Below are positions 62,373-64,000 of a DNA stretch of 64,000 bases, piece by piece. The first letter of the stretch is position 1; every line of letters starts with the position of its first letter. Origin of the DNA: Osedax fenrisi. Taxonomy: Eukaryota; Annelida; Polychaeta; Sabellida; Siboglinidae. Position numbers and translations under genes: made by a program. Under the pieces are notes generated by a model. That model did not search any database. It saw only the letters and a list, made by a program, of their open reading frames with translations, and had not been told where the DNA came from. The stretch spans positions 33,928,507 through 33,992,506 of the forward strand of contig OZ025240.1 in assembly GCA_964019155.1 (NCBI GenBank), written 5' to 3'.

Positions 62373-63834
62373 ATGTCTTGTGAAAGAGTTCTAGTAACTG
62401 GTGCATCAGGATACATTGCCTCCCATATCGTTCGTCTACTATTAGAGAAAGGTTATTGTGTTAGAGGAACCGTAAGAAGTCTACAGAATGAAAAGAAGGT
62501 TGATGATATATTGTTATATATGTAAATTCATAATAGTAATAAATTATAAAATTAATAACAAATTGAACTTTATTTTATTTGAATATTAATATTTGGTCAA
62601 ATTACATTTTTATTTAATTTTTAGTTATTGTAAAAAAAATCATCACAAGTTAGGACTCTATATTATTATTACGACTTATATCAAAATTTATAAATATTAT
62701 AAAAGATATATTTTATTTAAATAATAATATTAATACACATATACTATACAATATTTTTTTTGAAAATTAAATATATATATTTTTAATATAAAGTGGAATT
62801 TATATTAGATAGAATCTTTTTTAATCTAAATATTTCATTTACTTATCTATATTTCATATTAAATTCTCATTTAATATACGAGCAATATAAATGTAATTAT
62901 AAATAATATTGGAAATTTTTAAAATTCTACAAATTTCTCCAATAAATTATATAAAATAAAACAAAGGTGCAACCTCTACGCGACCTTGTAAAGAATCCCA
63001 AGTATCCTCTTGAACTAATAGTTGCTGATTTGAATGACGCAAATTGTTGGAAATCAGCAGTAACAGATTGTGACTATGTATTACATACAGCAAGGTAAGC
63101 ATTTATGTAGTAGTATATGTGCGAATATTATTATGTAGGTCGTAGTAGTGGTATATATTAGTATTAGTTGTGGTTTTGGTTTATATGAATTTTTTACAAT
63201 TATAAGTTTCTAATTTTTTTTCAATAATGAATTTAAATAAAATATTTCTGTATATTTCAAAAATATAAAAATACAGATTAGTAACTAGGAAAGCATACGA
63301 CTCCTAAATAAAATGTATATCATTAGCTTTGTAGATATCATTATTACGATTATAATAATCTTATTACAGTCCATTTCCTGCTTCAAATCCGAAAGATGCA
63401 AATGAAGTTATAAAACCTGCTATCGACGGCACGATTAACGTTTTGAATGCTTGCTATGACGAACCCAAGGTTAACCCGAGGCGTCTCTTTCTTCTCATAT
63501 CATCCTCATCATCTCTTATTCCTCTATGTAGTTCATGTAAATAACAATATAGAATTTGCAAATGTTCATTATACTGGTTTCTTAATCCAACTAGATCGAC
63601 TTTAATTGTTGTACAATCCACTTCTGCCCTCGATGTATGCATTATTTTATATATGATTGGTATTGAAAGCGTGTGTAATGTTATAGCCCCCCCTCCCTCC
63701 GTACACTACAGATTAAGCGAGTGGTTGTGACTAGCAGTGTGGTGTCTATATCCGGTGAGTTTAACAAGAACAATGCGGAGGTGTACAGTGAACTAGACTG
63801 GCCCGATTCATCATCTGGAAATGCTTACGCTAGG
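62373..63834 (+). CDS. Dihydroflavonol-4-reductase-like NAD(P)-dependent dehydrogenase (5' part)
   Basis: Coding exons 62373-62498, 62967-63094, 63370-63469 and 63712-63834, with GT-AG introns and consistent phases (0, 2, 0, 0); 159 codons so far, open at the right edge of the window. It begins MSCERVLVTGASGYIASHIV, the Rossmann nucleotide-binding loop of the extended short-chain dehydrogenase class, with the third glycine of GxxGxxG replaced by Ala (GASGYIA). Next come RLLLEKGYCVRGTVRS (a basic residue after the second strand, favouring NADP), VADLNDANCWKSAV, CDYVLHTASPFPASNPKDAN, EVIKPAIDGTINVLNAC and KRVVVTSSVVSISG. These match DFR/anthocyanidin-reductase/cinnamoyl-CoA-reductase-like and animal NAD(P)-dependent epimerase proteins. 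The catalytic YxxxK should lie in the next exon, outside the window; the last residues visible are SSSGNAYAR. The animal substrate is unknown. A frame on the minus strand at 63454-63642 is a shadow. Confidence 0.9.
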
Positions 63835-64000
63835 GTTTGTTAACTACAGCCCAAGTATGCGGGCATTTTGGCTGCTTTGCTGAAATAATAAATGCGAGCG
63901 TTTAAGATATATTTTATATTATTCTAATTACTTGTGCAGTTTAAAGTAAGACAATTAAGTGAGATAGTCGTAGTTATATCTGACAAAACTACATGTAATT

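Overview
The window is eukaryotic nuclear DNA, almost certainly from an invertebrate animal. It is extremely AT-rich, its genes are split by GT-AG introns, and it is packed with (AT)n runs, minisatellites, SINE-like copies, non-LTR retrotransposon relics and small inverted-repeat transposons. The LINE fragments resemble kinds I associate with cnidarians, sponges and other marine invertebrates, but the sequence alone does not fix the phylum. Protein-coding exons stand out because they are clearly richer in GC than what surrounds them.

Genes, left to right. (1) First coding exon of cobalamin-dependent methionine synthase (MTR) on the minus strand at 3721-3816; the rest lies beyond the left edge. 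(2) A complete nine-exon syntaxin-5 gene on the plus strand at 8764-15864; all intron phases agree and give 351 residues. (3) A small unrecognised gene at 22658-23452 (two-exon model). (4, 5) Two tandem, same-strand genes at 52038-52951 and 57225-58194 for strongly divergent TBP-fold proteins, closest to the TLF/TRF2 (TBPL1) class. Each has a short conserved second exon that only appears when a donor before the apparent stop is used. (6) The first four coding exons of a dihydroflavonol-4-reductase-like NAD(P)-dependent short-chain dehydrogenase at 62373-63834, running off the right edge. No operon-like organisation or functional link between these genes is visible.

Repeats dominate the rest. 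A 39-bp minisatellite of about 208 copies fills 26967-35097. Its period is a multiple of three and one frame stays open for about 2,700 codons with a single break. It is followed by a 690-bp TAG/TGG microsatellite with long internal palindromes. DNA transposons include an intact-ended hAT element with 8-bp target duplications and a BED-finger relic (18118-19299), a 146-bp hAT-type MITE (19677-19822), another hAT-type element (42045-43333) inserted inside an older MITE, and three families of TA-flanked TAGGGG... elements that each repeat a family-specific motif at the ends and inside. A 3.6-kb foldback structure with about 150-bp terminal inverted repeats (43841-47450) contains further inverted repeats and a 90-bp minisatellite that also occurs, inverted, at the left edge of the window. 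Non-LTR relics lie at 432-778, 21000-22480, 23560-25330 and 48785-49560. SINE-like copies sharing a tail lie at 14533-14765, 48190-48305 and 51785-51905.

The most interesting items are the pair of divergent TBP-like factors with their previously hidden C-terminal exon, the giant in-frame minisatellite, and the nested transposon structures whose insertion sites can be verified against empty paralogous sites in the same window.
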